A stretch of DNA of 64,000 bases, taken from positions 3,760,816 through 3,824,815 of the forward strand of contig BSQZ01000039.1 of NCBI GenBank assembly GCA_033239005.1, given 5' to 3'. This stretch comes from Lamellibrachia satsuma. Taxonomy: Eukaryota; Annelida; Polychaeta; Sabellida; Siboglinidae. Below, one piece after another: positions 34,975-46,904 of this stretch. Made by a program: the position numbers and the translations under genes. Numbering within the stretch: position 1 is the first letter of the stretch; every line of letters starts with the position of its first letter. Below the pieces are notes generated by a model. It was given only the letters and a program-made list of their open reading frames with translations, made no database searches and was not told the DNA's origin.

Positions 34975-37900
34975 TATGAATGAATGAATAACTTTATTTT
35001 GGCTACACGTACATTTTAAGATACTTACAATATGATATGAGTCAAAGATTATACAAATAGCGGAGCAACGAAGGAGATCCTCTAGAAACCCCGCGGGGCT
35101 TATGACAAGGACCACCAAGAATAAAGCAACATAATTATTTTGTTTCCTTAGGCTTAAGCCAAAAGCATATACTAAGCAACATTATTTTAAGTGAAATACA
35201 GTATAATGTAAAAAAAATTGCTTAAATAGTACATACAAATTGTAATTAGAATTTTATGAACATATACTACACTAATAACCTAACTAATTATTGCACATGA
35301 ATACATTACAATGTGAACATGAACATATTAAGTAATGCAGGAACCATGAATACATTAAATACTACACAAACATCAATTCATGTTTTTTTCTGCCATGTTA
35401 AAATAACTGTAGATGTAAAGTATATGTTATACAAATACAAATTGAGTCTCAAAAATGTTGCTTAAATATCAACATATAATTTGTACTATTACAAATACAA
35501 TACACTAACTACACAAGTGTCGTGTATTCATTAAATGTGAGCATGAATGCATTAATACATGATCCTGACTACATTAAATATTACATAAGCATGAAACACA
35601 TGGTCTTCTCCAACATGTGAAAATAAATGTAAATATAGAGTAAATTTTGTACAAATACAAAGTTTCTTATTTGCAGTGTTTACTGTAAAGTCATTGATAT
35701 TTAGAGAGTAACAATTCTTTCAATTTATTTTTAAATTGGTTAATGGACACAAGCTGTTTTAATTTACTAGGTAATGCATTCCAGAATACTGGTCCTGAAT
35801 AGTTTATTGTACATTTCCTGCTGTTTGTTCTTATGTTTTGGATATAATAGCTATTTTGGTTTCTTAGATTATGTTTGTGGATATTTTGTATTCTCGTAAG
35901 CATTGATGACATAGAATCTGGGAGTTTGTTATTTGCTGCTTTATACATAAAAATACCTAGTTGATGTTTATATAGATCATCCAATTTTAATAGTTTTAAC
36001 TTTGAGAATAGAGGATCAGTGTGTGCGATGTAATGAGAATTTGTGATTATCGTAATAGCTTTCTTCTGTAGAATTCTTAGTTTGTTTAAGTTTGTACAAT
36101 ATGAATTTTCCTACAATAGAGTGCAATATTGTAAATGTGATAAGATCAATAAACAATAAATAGTTCTCATTATATACATAGGGAGAAATTTTTTTCATTT
36201 GTTAAGCATTCCCACATTCCATGCTACTTGTTTTGATAGGTTGTCAATATGTGTTGTCCAACTTAAGTGCTCATCTAGAAATATCCCTAAGAATTTGGTG
36301 AATTTGACATGCTTTATTTTGTTTCCATCTACTTGTATTAAGGCACTGTTGATATTGTATATTTTTCCTTTTGGTGTGAATATAATAAAATTTGACTTTT
36401 TGTGTTTATTGAAAGTTTGTTGGTATGGAACCATGTTGAGGTTTTTTGTATTTCTATGTTTACCTCTTCGATGAGAGTGTTGAAGCATGTATGAACATGA
36501 AAGAGACTTGTGTCTTCTGCAGACAGTATAGGATTTAGGATATCTGATACATTTTCAATATCATTTATATATAAAATAAAGAATAATGGGCCTGATATAG
36601 ATCCTTGTGGAACGCCACATGTAATTGTCATATATTTTGAGTCTGCTTTGTTATACGATACATACTGTCTTCTGTTATTAAGATAGCTTTTAAACCAGTT
36701 GCAGGCATTACCAGGGCTGGGCCCAATTATGTAATTGTAATTGCAATTGTAATTGATTACAGCAAAATGCTGTAATTGTAATTGATTACAGCAAAATGCT
36801 GTAATTGTAATTGATTACAACAAAATGATCTAATTGTAATTGACTTCGGTTTTGAAATTATGCTGTAATTTTAATTGTAATTGATATATGTGGTGTAATT
36901 TAATCAATTACAATCAATTACAGTATTTTTTGTATAACAAACTACCAGAAAAAACTCTACAAAAATATAAATACTCTCTCACACAAATACAAAATCAAGA
37001 TCTTAATTATAACACCTGCAGGGCCTGCTCATATAATCAAAGGAATATTCAGATATAACAAGTGCACCAACAGAATACCTTGATCTGGCCTTCCTAAGCA
37101 ATGTTTAATTGCAATCTGCCAGAAGACAGTTCACACCTGGCTTCCAAAGGGTTCCAAATATGCCAAAAGGCATCACCATTTTTCTTTGATTCTGTAATCT
37201 TCTATCAGTGAATGGCCAGGTGGTGGTTTCTGTTGATATACTACTTAGATGTAATTAACACTGCCCAAGTCAGTAAATCAGCTCAACTGAGATTGATCTA
37301 CAGCCCACAAGTTTATTAGGTAAGAATACTGACTGGGTTTGAAGCCCACAGACTCATGGTAAGCAAACTAGGGTACAACCTCAAAACACAACTGCCAAGT
37401 AAACCAATCTGGGTATAACACAGTAGTCGAAATGGGTTTACACTATACGCAAAACCCCTCGGGAGGTATCTTGATGTAAACATTGCTAATGTACTGGTAT
37501 GAATTATTTGTGGTTACATTTTATAAGTGGAATTGCTTTGAAATGGCTTAGTAGATTGGAGAGACTCATTCGGATTTCAAATGGTTGTGGCCTTTGTTTA
37601 TAGTTGTACTGTACTCCGTGTAATTAAACATTAATTAATGAACCAAGCAAACATTACATTGTATTTATAAAGAACAATAATATTTATCTAGCTATCTGTA
37701 TATGAAATCATGAAGTCACGGTTAAACAAAATGTACAAACATCACCAAGTTCATTATATTTGTTTATCAATTGTACTATCCGTACACACAATCACAACAC
37801 ACATGCTGCATAAATTAATTAACAAATGGCTCTCCATAATACAAATGTAATTGTAATTAAAATGGTGTAATTGTAATTGATTTGAAAATTTTAGAAGTGT

Positions 37901-39850
37901 AATTGAACTGAACAGTTGAAAGTAATTGTAATTGATTTGCTTTTGTGTAATTGGACCCAGCCCTGGGCATTACCTCTTATACCGTAGCATTGAAATGTAT
38001 TTATTAAAATGTTGTGATCTATTGTTGGTTTGCAATTTGTGGTATAATTTGATTAATAATGTGTGGATCAACATTGTCGAATCCACTTGATTTCTTTGAA
38101 TTTGCTTTTTTACTATGTTAATTATTTCCTCAGAATATGTAGGTGTACAGAAAAAACTTGATGCATTTTCTTTAGAAATTGTTTTGGGTCATTACCTGTT
38201 TGTGTTAAGTTTACATTAAGGCGATGACCTATGTTGGTAAAATAATTATTGAAATGGTCCACTATTTCCGTTTTGTCTGTACAGTGGGTACCATCTAATG
38301 TAATAAATTTATCATTTATTATAGACAGGATATTAACATGTCTTTCGTGAGCCATTCGCTTTTGCAGGTTTTCATCTTACATTTTTTCCATAGTAAGCAT
38401 TCATTCATTTGTGTGTTTAGTATTTCCAGAAAGGTATCATATGAAGTGCAGGGGTTTTGATCCTTGTACACCTCCTCCCAGTTTGAAGTTTGTAATTGTG
38501 TTATTAATTTGCTGATGTTTTCTGAGCTAGCCATGCGTTTGTAAACAATTTTGTACTCATTTTCTCTTTTTACCCCTAATTCATAAAAGGTAAATATCGT
38601 GAAGTGATCTGATATGTCATTATAAAGGATACCAGATTTTATTCAATATTCATGAATCTTGGATATAATATTGTCTAAGAGTGTAGCTGTCTGTTTTGTG
38701 ACCTTTGTTGGTTTGCTAATTGTTGGATAGAATGCATTGGCAAACATATTATGGATAAAATCTGTTGTTTGGAGGTTTGTGTCAGACCTAAGTAAGTCAA
38801 TGTTAAAATCTGCCATTAATATGCATTTCTTTCTTTCGTTTGAAATTCTTCCTAATAAATCATTAAATTGTATATTAAATGTATTTATGTATATGTCAGG
38901 CGGTTTATAGATAACACCAATAACAATTTTGTTTTTTTCTGTTTCGACTTCTACAAATAATGATTCATATCGACAATTCTCAGAGTTTGTATTGATATCA
39001 TTTCTTTCCTTAGACTTTAACCTGTTAGCAATATACATACCAACACCTCCTCCTCGTTTTTCCATTCTAGGTTTTGACAGAAATGTGTAATCTCTCATAT
39101 TATAACTATCAATGCTTTCCACCAGCTTTATCCAAGTTTCGGTTATACTTATACAGTCGAAGTTAACATTTAGTGATTTTAGACTGTACTCTAGTTTGCC
39201 AAACTTTTGGATAAACTTCTACAATTTATTGTCAATGTAGAGAACTTACTGTTTGTGTCACATTTACACTGTAGGTTGTAAAGTTCAGAGTTGGTATGAT
39301 AATTACACTTTCTTAAACAGTCTTGTACATTACCTAGATATTTGTCTTACATCCTCCATCAGTGTCTTCTATAATACCGTCTATGGTAAAACATGGATTT
39401 TTTTCGGTAGTCATGTCTAAGTCTAATTTCACACACAAGTACTGTTGTCTATGTACAGTTTCACATGGGGTTTCCTATTCACTGTCGACACAGTTCACGT
39501 AAGTTAACAAGATCTCTTTCGTGCACGATTGTTTCCTTTCTGCCGCTGGTCAATAGGCATATAATCATATAGTCAATCGTCCATGTCGATTTGACTCCAT
39601 CTACTGTGCACGCTTTCTGTAATAACTCCATTCGCTGTTTCGTCAAGTTCTCTGTAATCACCAGTCGTGTACCTTTTAGGTTGCGCTTTCCACCGAAGAT
39701 CGATCGTCTCGCATCGTACGATTTCAGTTTCACGATAATCGGCCGTGGCTTTCCAGTCGAGCTTTCGTTGTTGTGTCTGTGGCCAAGGCAGTGGCTACGG
39801 TCGATGCAGTCACTCGATGCAGTCGCTGCTTTTTAGAAGTTTAGTTATAG
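34975..39850 (-). pseudogene. CR1-group element, minus strand, split by a hAT-type insertion
   Basis: Read from right to left. An ORF1-like domain at 39,740-39,479 (KLKSYDARRSIFGGKRNLKG, TENLTKQRMELLQKA). An endonuclease at 39,122-38,643 (MEKRGGGVGMYIANRL, VIGVIYKPPDI, MADFNIDLLRSD, ATLLDNIIS). RT pieces at 38,534-38,122 and then 36,690-35,691 (WFKSYLNNRRQYVSYN, ITCGVPQGSISGPLFFILYI, SAEDTSLFH, KFLGIFLDEHLSWTTHI, YSGPVFWNALPSKLKQL). The catalytic box has changed from ADD to AED. The 3' untranslated region ends in caaaataaagttattcattc at about 34,975-34,998, a tail typical of this group. It is broken by frameshifts and by the element at 36,712-37,965. Confidence 0.87.
36712..37965. mobile_element. 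hAT-type non-autonomous DNA transposon, 1,254 bp
   Basis: The ends are CAGGGCTGGG(C/T)CCAATTA in inverted orientation. The 8-bp target duplication ggcattac flanks it perfectly (36,704-36,711 and 37,966-37,973). Both features are diagnostic for hAT. No transposase frame is present. The left subterminal region holds a roughly 30-bp unit built on gtaattgattacagcaaaat repeated three times. Removing the element with one duplication rejoins the minus-strand RT codons as YGIRGNACNWFKSYL. Confidence 0.92.
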
Positions 39851-40134
39851 AGCTGACTTTTCACTGAATACTAGCACACCTCCATTTTGTCTCATATTTT
39901 TAGAATATATATTGGATGAATTTTCAACATTTCTTTTATCAATGAGTTCTACTCCTCTGATTTTCATACTCTGATAACCTCTCTTCATTATATTTCTGTA
40001 AGCTGTTAAATTAATTACTAGGTATATTATTATTTTCAAAATTAAAATATGCATTATACCATCATGTTCTGTATTAGTGTTTTTCTACGCCATCCCTTAT
40101 TCACTGGAAACACCTATCATATTTCTGTTTCAGG

Positions 40135-40228
40135 ATGGCCAATATGCACATAACCAGGGATCCGAATGGAAAATTTGCACATATCAGTATTCCAAGTCTT
40201 CATTCCATTGACAGCTTTGATTTCAGTG
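40135..40228 (+). CDS. HotDog-fold thioesterase-like gene 2, upstream coding exon
   Basis: The acceptor atatttctgtttcag opens the exon at 40,134 and CAGTG|gtgagt closes it at 40,228. ATG at 40,135 gives 31 codons plus one base (MANMHITRDPNGKFAHISIP, then SLHSIDSFDFS), phase 1, joining GT at 43,693 to make Gly (DFSG-LLSIW). It aligns with the gene 1 exon at 21,229-21,323, including the M-x-L/I-T, AH(V/I)S(L/I)P and DS blocks and both splice phases, which supports both models. The exon begins one base before the ATG in phase 2. That allows either an untranslated leader or a coding 5' exon such as the candidates ending at 31,291 or 33,597. Confidence 0.75.
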
Positions 40229-40437
40229 GTGAGTGGCCTTCTGTATAGTAAAGTAGTGTGTGACTCTGTCTCTATATATATTATTTTGTTTCTCAGTCAG
40301 TTTCGCATGTATGGGACTGAAATTTTGTAGGTGTGTCCGGGGGTGGGGAGAATTCATATATGTAAAAAAAATCAAAATTTCCCCGGTGGTGGGGATATTA
40401 CGTATGTAAACGTAACTCAGAACAATAGTACGTACGA

Positions 40438-42169
40438 ATCAGATAACTTTCATTTTACACATCCAAGGTGTGTTTAATTTACCTGGTGGAGGCTTCGTCA
40501 ACGTATCACGTTGACTTCATTAGTACCGATGACGCTGAATGACATCATCGTACGCATGAGGCAGTTAGTAATTACCCTCGTCTCTGTTGATGGGTGTTCT
40601 AACTTTCCTGATCCAGATGGCTTCCTTGATGTGCAGGATTCTTCGATTGGGTTCCTTGTCTACAATTTTCACTCCCTCCCAGTCTATGATGTGGTTTTCA
40701 GTTGTAGCATGGGCTGTAAGGGCGGATTTATTGATGGTAGACATCAATCTTGTTTTCTCGCTCATTGTGTATTTCTCTTTTTACGTGTTTTCTACATCCT
40801 TTCTGTGTTCCTCCAGTCGTGTTTTTAGTAGTCTTCCTGTCTCCCCTATGTACTCAGCACCGCAGTTCTTGCATGGTATTTGATACACCAGTTCACCCTG
40901 TTCTTCTAGCTCTACTTTGTCCTTGGGATGTACCAACAAGCACCTGAAGGTGGTGCGGGGACGCATGGCTGTTGCTACTCCATATTTCTTCAGTACTCGG
41001 TGTACTCTCTCTGAGACCCCCTCTACGTATGGGATGACTACTTGGCTCCTGTAATTTCTGTCGTTTGTTTTTTTTTTTCTTTTTCTTCTTACTGCTATCT
41101 GTCACCTTGTTCAAGGCCCAGGACGGATAGCCACATACTCTTAGAGATCCCCTCAAGTGTTCCACCTCTTCCTTCTTGTCCCCCTCCTCTGAAGTTATCG
41201 TCTCACCCCTGTTCATAAGAGTTCTGACCACTCCTAACTTCTGATGTTTGAGGTGGTGGGACACAAAGTTCAAGTATTGGTCGGTGTGTGCGTCTTCTTC
41301 CTGTACACTGCAGACGTCACACTGTCATCTTCCTTTCTGGTGAACATTGCATGCAAGAAGGGCATGCTGTTGTTCTCTTCATCTTCCCGCGTGAAAATGA
41401 TGCTCCCTGTGGGGTCTACAGTGTTCATGTGTTGTTGTAATTTCTTTGCCTTTCCTGTGTGTAGTGTGTACCAGGCAAATTACATCGTCCATATATTGTT
41501 TCCAGTTTCTCGGTTGGCAATCTACCGGTGCTGTGGCTATTATTTTCTGCTCCAGGTCCTCCATGTACAGGTTGACAACAATGGGGGACACCGGACTGCC
41601 CATGGCTACTCCAAATTTTGCTGGTAAATTTCTCCTTCAAATCTGAAGTATGTCGTCTCCAGGACAAATTTCAACAACTCCATGATGTCGTCTACCTTTA
41701 GATTTGTTCTCTTCTTTAGTGTCTTGTCATTCTCTAGTCTTTTTGTGATGATTTCTCACGCTTCTTTGATTGGGGTCTTCGTGAATAGCGACACAACATC
41801 ATATGACACAAATGATTCTCTTTCTTCTACTCTCAGCTTTGTCATTTCCTTCACCAGTTCTTGTGAGTTTTCTGTGTGGTGTTCTGTTTTTCCAACAAGT
41901 GGTTGTAGTATGTTGGCCCTGGATACTCTGTATGCTATTGTATGTGTATAGTCGACAATTGGTCTAAGTGGCACTCCTTCCTTATGGATTTTTGGTGATC
42001 CATACATCCGTGGTACTTTTTCTAGCGAGGGCAATTACGAACTGCCTCACGTGTACGATGACGTCATTCAGCGTCATCGGTACTGATGAAGTCAACGTGA
42101 TACGTTGACGTAAGCCTCTACCAGGTAAATTAAACACACCTTGGATATGTAAAATTAAAGTTATCTGAT
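40438..42169 (-). mobile_element. Penelope-like element flanked by inverted copies of its 3' end
   Basis: Minus-strand frames encode a Penelope-type RT, 5' truncated: SLEKVPRMYGSPKIHKEGVP and LRPIVDYT near 42,030-41,960, FVSYDVVSLFTKTPI near 41,800, and MGSPVSPIVVNLYMEDLEQK then YMDDVICL near 41,600-41,490. A lysine-rich stretch and a GIY-YIG-type endonuclease follow (LVYQIPCKNCGAEYIGETGR at about 40,890; LHIKEAIWIRKVRTPINRD near 40,590). The catalytic box is YMDD. About 144 bp at 40,438-40,580 is inverted at 42,026-42,169. The right copy encodes the endonuclease C-terminus in plus orientation (EGNYELPHVYDDVIQRHRY, stop). This matches the inverted pseudo-LTR arrangement known for Penelope. 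It lies in the intron of thioesterase-like gene 2, antisense to the gene. Confidence 0.88.
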
Positions 42170-43692
42170 TTGAAAATGAACTATTCTGAAAAATGTTCAG
42201 TAATAATAGTACGTACGATTGTTGGCAACGTTATGTTTGTTTTCTGTGATTGTTGTGAGTTATGTAATCTATGTCAAATGTCCACATTTGAATGCTTCAT
42301 GAATCCAGCAGTTATACATGATTTTTGGGACACGAAGTTGTTATTTCCATTGGTATGGTCCTATAGAAATTTGACTGGGTAGTGCAAGGACTCATAAGCT
42401 CTTGCAGTGGTTGCTATTTTTTCCATGCAACGTCAGGTAAATCGGCTACTATATCATAAAGGACGTACATGCTGTAAGGCCAAATAACAAAATATTTTTT
42501 ATTTCTGATTACGTCCTGAAGGAAATCAGCGTAGGTAGGTAGGGAAATATACTTTAATTTTACATCAGCTCAAATGTGGGTAGGTACTGGAATTAAACGA
42601 TTTCTTTCTGCCTCTCAGAACCGCAACAACAACGGTTCATCAGAGGTGATTGAAATGTTCAACGTGGGTTGTTTCTCCTAAGGGGGGCACTCAATGCGTC
42701 GTCCAGTGAGGAATGCCTCTATCCATAGGAGGGTGTCTCCCCTGATCCCATATTTTTCAGTTTGGTCAGTAGCTAGTCTTTTACTCACAGTCGCTCTGGC
42801 CTCTGACTCATCATCTGACTTATCAATCTGTGGATCTGTATTTACTGGCACATGTTTTGAGGAGGATGAACGAGTAATAAATTTGTCAATTTTCTTCTCC
42901 GTTTGACGATGCATATCACCAAAAAGTTCGCCGAAAAGCTCCACAATGAATCCGCAAGGAGGCGCTGCTTATATTAGCACCTGGCGGATTCACTGCGAAA
43001 CTAGTGCGAAACTATGGAGTATGGTAATCGTGCAGCTTTGCGTGTATTTTTTATTTTTCGATCGTTATACGGCAGTAAATCTATGGTTTTGTTAACGTGA
43101 TTTGTATATACGTATACAAATACACTAGGAGAAGTTTGGCAGCTATAGGTGGTCGTTTTCATAGTTAGGTCAGACATTTTTTTTCCACTGTCACCTCGCG
43201 GACACCCTGGCAGCTCTCTGCGGCCCCCCAGTGGGCCGAAGATCCCCGGTTGAGAAACGCTGACCTATATCATAGTATCACTGTAGTTATCCAGAGATGA
43301 TGCTTTAAACTAGAAGAGACTTGCCACATTATAGTAATATTTAGCTGTTTATAGCCGCGGCTTTAACTATAAAAGACCACTGACCTAGATAAATATGGGA
43401 GTATATGCAAACTCTAGTAACTTGAAGTATTCATAATTGTATTAATTGACAAATGTGCAGGCATAATTATTATCTTTACGATGACAAACAAAAAAGGGAG
43501 GCGGGCGGGCAGGCACGCAGGCAGGCAGGCAAGCAAGCAGGCGGACAGACACTTTGCATTATAAATTAGATTGGCCATGTGTGGGCTATTTATTTGTATG
43601 TCTTGCGCGGTAAATTAGTCCCGTGGATTTGAATGCTTCATCGTTGTGTTTTCCAGAGCAATGTGTCCAATTGTGTTCTCTCATCTCTGCAG
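42170..43692 (+). other. Rest of thioesterase-like gene 2 intron
   Basis: On the minus strand, 42,681-42,755 encodes YGIRGDTLLWIEAFLTGRR, a non-LTR RT scrap fused to unrelated codons. 43,185-43,262 ends ggttgagaaacgctg; inverted, this is CAGCGTTTCTCAACC, a hAT-like terminus whose partner is missing. A (GGCA)n run lies at 43,497-43,552. The intron closes at ctcatctctgcag (43,692). Confidence 0.5.
43497..43552. repeat. (GGCA)n microsatellite, imperfect
   Basis: Tetranucleotide run of ggca/ggcg/agca units in the intron. Confidence 0.9.
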
Positions 43693-44456
43693 GTCTCTTA
43701 AGCATCTGGCAACTGCAGGCGCTCATGACAAAGGCCCGCATGTATGCCTTCCACGCACCGGCTGACGACACGGGTGAAACATTCCTCGAATACAAAACAC
43801 TCACTTCGGATCGCTACACGTTCATGGCATCGGTGAAGACTAGCGTGGCACGTAGCTACTACTCCATGCCGGATATGCCCCAACTCCCTGCTGTGCGAGC
43901 CTCAGTGTGTCTGAGCTACATAGGGACGTCTTCCTTCAGCACGAGTGCCACTCTAAACTGCGCTGACTCCGGCGAGGTTTATGTCCATAATATCAACCAG
44001 GTCGTCAGCGTTGACAAGTCGACTCGTAAACCGATGCCGCTTCCAGATTGGTGGCGAACCAAGTACGCGTCCTCTGTCGTGGGCAACGAACGACTGGTGA
44101 TTCCGCGATTCACCCAGCCGGAGACTGTGCACCGTTACGAATGCCGGGTACCGTGGACCGATGTGGACATGTATCGGCACACCAACTACGTAGCGTACAT
44201 TCGCTATTGTATCGACTGTGCGATGGACGGTGTCTACAATGGCGCCTACTCGAACTTCAGCGACACGCTGTCGCGGTATATGATAAAAGACATGAGAATA
44301 GCGTTCTATAACGAGAGCAATGCCAACGACACACTACAGGTGTCGTCGTGGCAGGACAAAGACAACCCACACATTCTCAGATTTGACGGCTCAAAAGATG
44401 AAAAAACCGTATTTCAAAGCAGCATCGAATTCTACCAAGAAGAGGTGTCGTTGTAA
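43693..44456 (+). CDS. HotDog-fold thioesterase-like gene 2, terminal exon
   Basis: The acceptor tctctgcag|GT completes Gly in phase 1 as in gene 1. The joined protein is about 285 residues. It aligns along its length with gene 1: YTFMASVKTSVARSYY, SVCLSYIGTSS, LPDWWRTKYASSVVGNERLV, YECRVPWTDVDMYRHTNYVA, FQSSIEFYQEE. The second HotDog segment is DVDMYRHTNYVAYIRY at about residues 188-203. The Gly before His found in gene 1 (and usual in 4HBT proteins) is Arg here, while the flanking Asp and His remain. No signal peptide or transmembrane segment. Codon use is more GC-rich than the retroelements around it, as in gene 1. Acyl-thioester hydrolysis is inferred from the fold; substrate unknown. Confidence 0.78.
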
Positions 44457-44814
44457 TATTTGGTCTCGCAGTAGACGTAGTAGTTAATTACGTGGTTGCT
44501 TAATTATCCAGACCAATCTATTACTTCGTGTAAGTGTTGACTTTTTATGGTTACCATCTTTTATTATTTCGTACTAGTCGTTTCATCTAACATTGACCCA
44601 CAATAGCTGGTGTCAGCAATGTCATATAAAAGACTCCGGCCGGTGAAGTTGGCGGGTGTCCCAGTTCCCCGGGCTGCAGACACACATTTCAAGTGTTAGG
44701 TACCTACAGTTTTTAAGCAGTAACTTTAAAACTTGATTTTCTGTAATTGCATGTTATGTTTATTTTGGTGTTGATTGAATTACCTATCAAATGGTGTGAC
44801 TGTTGTGTAATATT

Positions 44815-46425
44815 CAGGGTTTTTGTTAAGAGCCGAGACCCGGGTAATTTACCCGGCTATGGCGGACCGTGTACCCGGCTATCGTAGAGGAAGGCTGGTT
44901 TTTATTTTCCATCGCGTCGGCTAATGACCGACCCGCTTTTGCTTTAAACATTGCAGCGTCGACGTCCCACAGACAGGTCAGCGATTGTTGATGATCATGA
45001 CATGTGGCAGCAAAACAACGCCGGTCAACGAATGTTTTTTTTCGTTAATAAACGGCTGTTTTAAATCATTCGCACATTCACTTTACGCGTCGCTAAAGCA
45101 TATTTACTTCCCACAAATCGTAGCGTTACGTGTGGTTCGTAGTTAGTAGACCGTCCGCCAAGCGCCTAGCGGAGAGATGGGCAACCACGTCACGCCTAGC
45201 GGGCAGATCGGCAATGTCTAAGAGACAGTCGTCCATAGGGCATTTTTTTAAAGCAAACTTATAAGAAAAGGTAACATTTGTTAAAACATATCCCGAAATG
45301 TTAAAGCCAATGAACTTGGCCAACATTATCCTTAAATAACGTCTGAATATTCCATTATTGCCAGAGGCAGAAGAGAACTGGTTAGCGTACGCTGCTGGCG
45401 CGTAGCGAACCCCTACTAGTGACCTAGTCTGGCACTATGCTGCCTTGAAATAACAAAAGTGATCAAGAGACGATGAGGTGTTTTTGAGATATCGGACAAA
45501 ACAGAGTATTCTTTGCTCTCCTGTGCATATTGCGGCACAGTGATTATCGACAAGTCTATGGACTATTTGACTATGTGTATTTATAAAAATGACTTCTATA
45601 CTGGTTGCTGCACCATTCTCTATAGCCTAGTCCTAGGTTATAGACTAGTACTTAATATAATTTGTGTCGTTCAATAATCGTAATTTTTTCATTAAAAACA
45701 ACTTTTCTAACAATTTGTTTGCACTGCAACGATGAAATAACTGTTACTGATTTAGAATATAGATGTCTTAGGCAAAGGTTTCTTCTGATTTTTGTGAGAA
45801 TGGCATATTATATTACGCATAGCGACTGGCTGGGCGCAACGATTCTTGCCTACGTTACTATACTGTTTATGACGTTGATCTTAGTGTCAATTGCTTCCTT
45901 TTGAAAAAAATGGGTGACATAAAGAAGCAAGTGCTATCAAATCCACCTTGAATACCCCCCACCTTTAACAAACACCAAAGCAGGACAATTATGTAACCAA
46001 TTGTGACAAACGATGTACATTTTAACAAGTATGTAATGCATTACGTTTTTTTTTCAATTTGGAAATGAATGAAGTGTGGACACACTGCCAGTTCCAATGT
46101 TCATGTCAACAATGTAATATTAGTAACATTTGGTATTTGTTGCTATGCGATAATTCGTAATATTTTCATTAATTTGTTGCACAGTCATGAACATTGACAT
46201 TATTGGCCTAAAAAGGCGATTAGACAAAACAGTAATCTTCTATTGCTATATAAACTAAATTGTTGAAAATTTAAGGTACAATTTCATTATATGTAAGTTC
46301 CTGGTGTATCCACAGTGGTCTGTGATACGTACTGACTCGGCCACAGGCTGAGCATGATAAGTGGTCCCTGCTTTGAGGTTCATGGTCCCTGCTACAGGTT
46401 CATGGTCCCTGAAACAAAAACCCTG
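44815..46425. mobile_element. hAT-like non-autonomous element candidate
   Basis: cagggtttttgtt (44,815-44,827) is inverted at 46,413-46,425. CAGGG ends suit hAT, but the 8-bp flanks agree only partly (gtaatatt versus gtaataag, if the element ends two bases earlier). The interior includes repeated cccggctat-type sequence at its left end and a repeated ggttcatggtccctg at its right. No transposase frame. 44,457-44,814 on its left holds only the gene 2 3' flank. Confidence 0.45.
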
Positions 46426-46468
46426 TAATAAGATAGCTGAATATAAAAAATATTATGTTGTCAGGTGT

Positions 46469-46581
<113 letters not shown>

Positions 46582-46805
46582 CAGTTCTTCAGTAATCCGC
46601 AGGTTTTTATTGACACAATCTCGACAAACTGTAAATTACGTCGTTATTCCGTGATTAACTTATCCGCAGGCTTCATTAATCCAGCCAAATGTATAATATG
46701 GCAGTGAAATGCTGTTTTGAGGTTGAACCTTACAGTAGGGTCCATAGGACGTTTTTTGTGTATTTTATATCTTTGAGGTGTACATATAAGGAATCCAAAT
46801 GGCTA

Positions 46806-46806
46806 T

Positions 46807-46901
<95 letters not shown>
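46806..46901. repeat. (TA)n microsatellite
   Basis: TA dinucleotides with a single early interruption. Confidence 0.97.
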
Positions 46902-46903
<2 letters not shown>

Positions 46904-46904
46904 C

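Noticed and set aside
42678..42944. 88-codon minus-strand gene
   Set aside because: Only its last 25 codons are recognisable, as a retrotransposon RT scrap; the rest has no support as a host gene.
43623..43692. Start of thioesterase-like gene 2 at ATG 43,623
   Set aside because: These 23 codons have no counterpart in gene 1 and end in a good AG acceptor.
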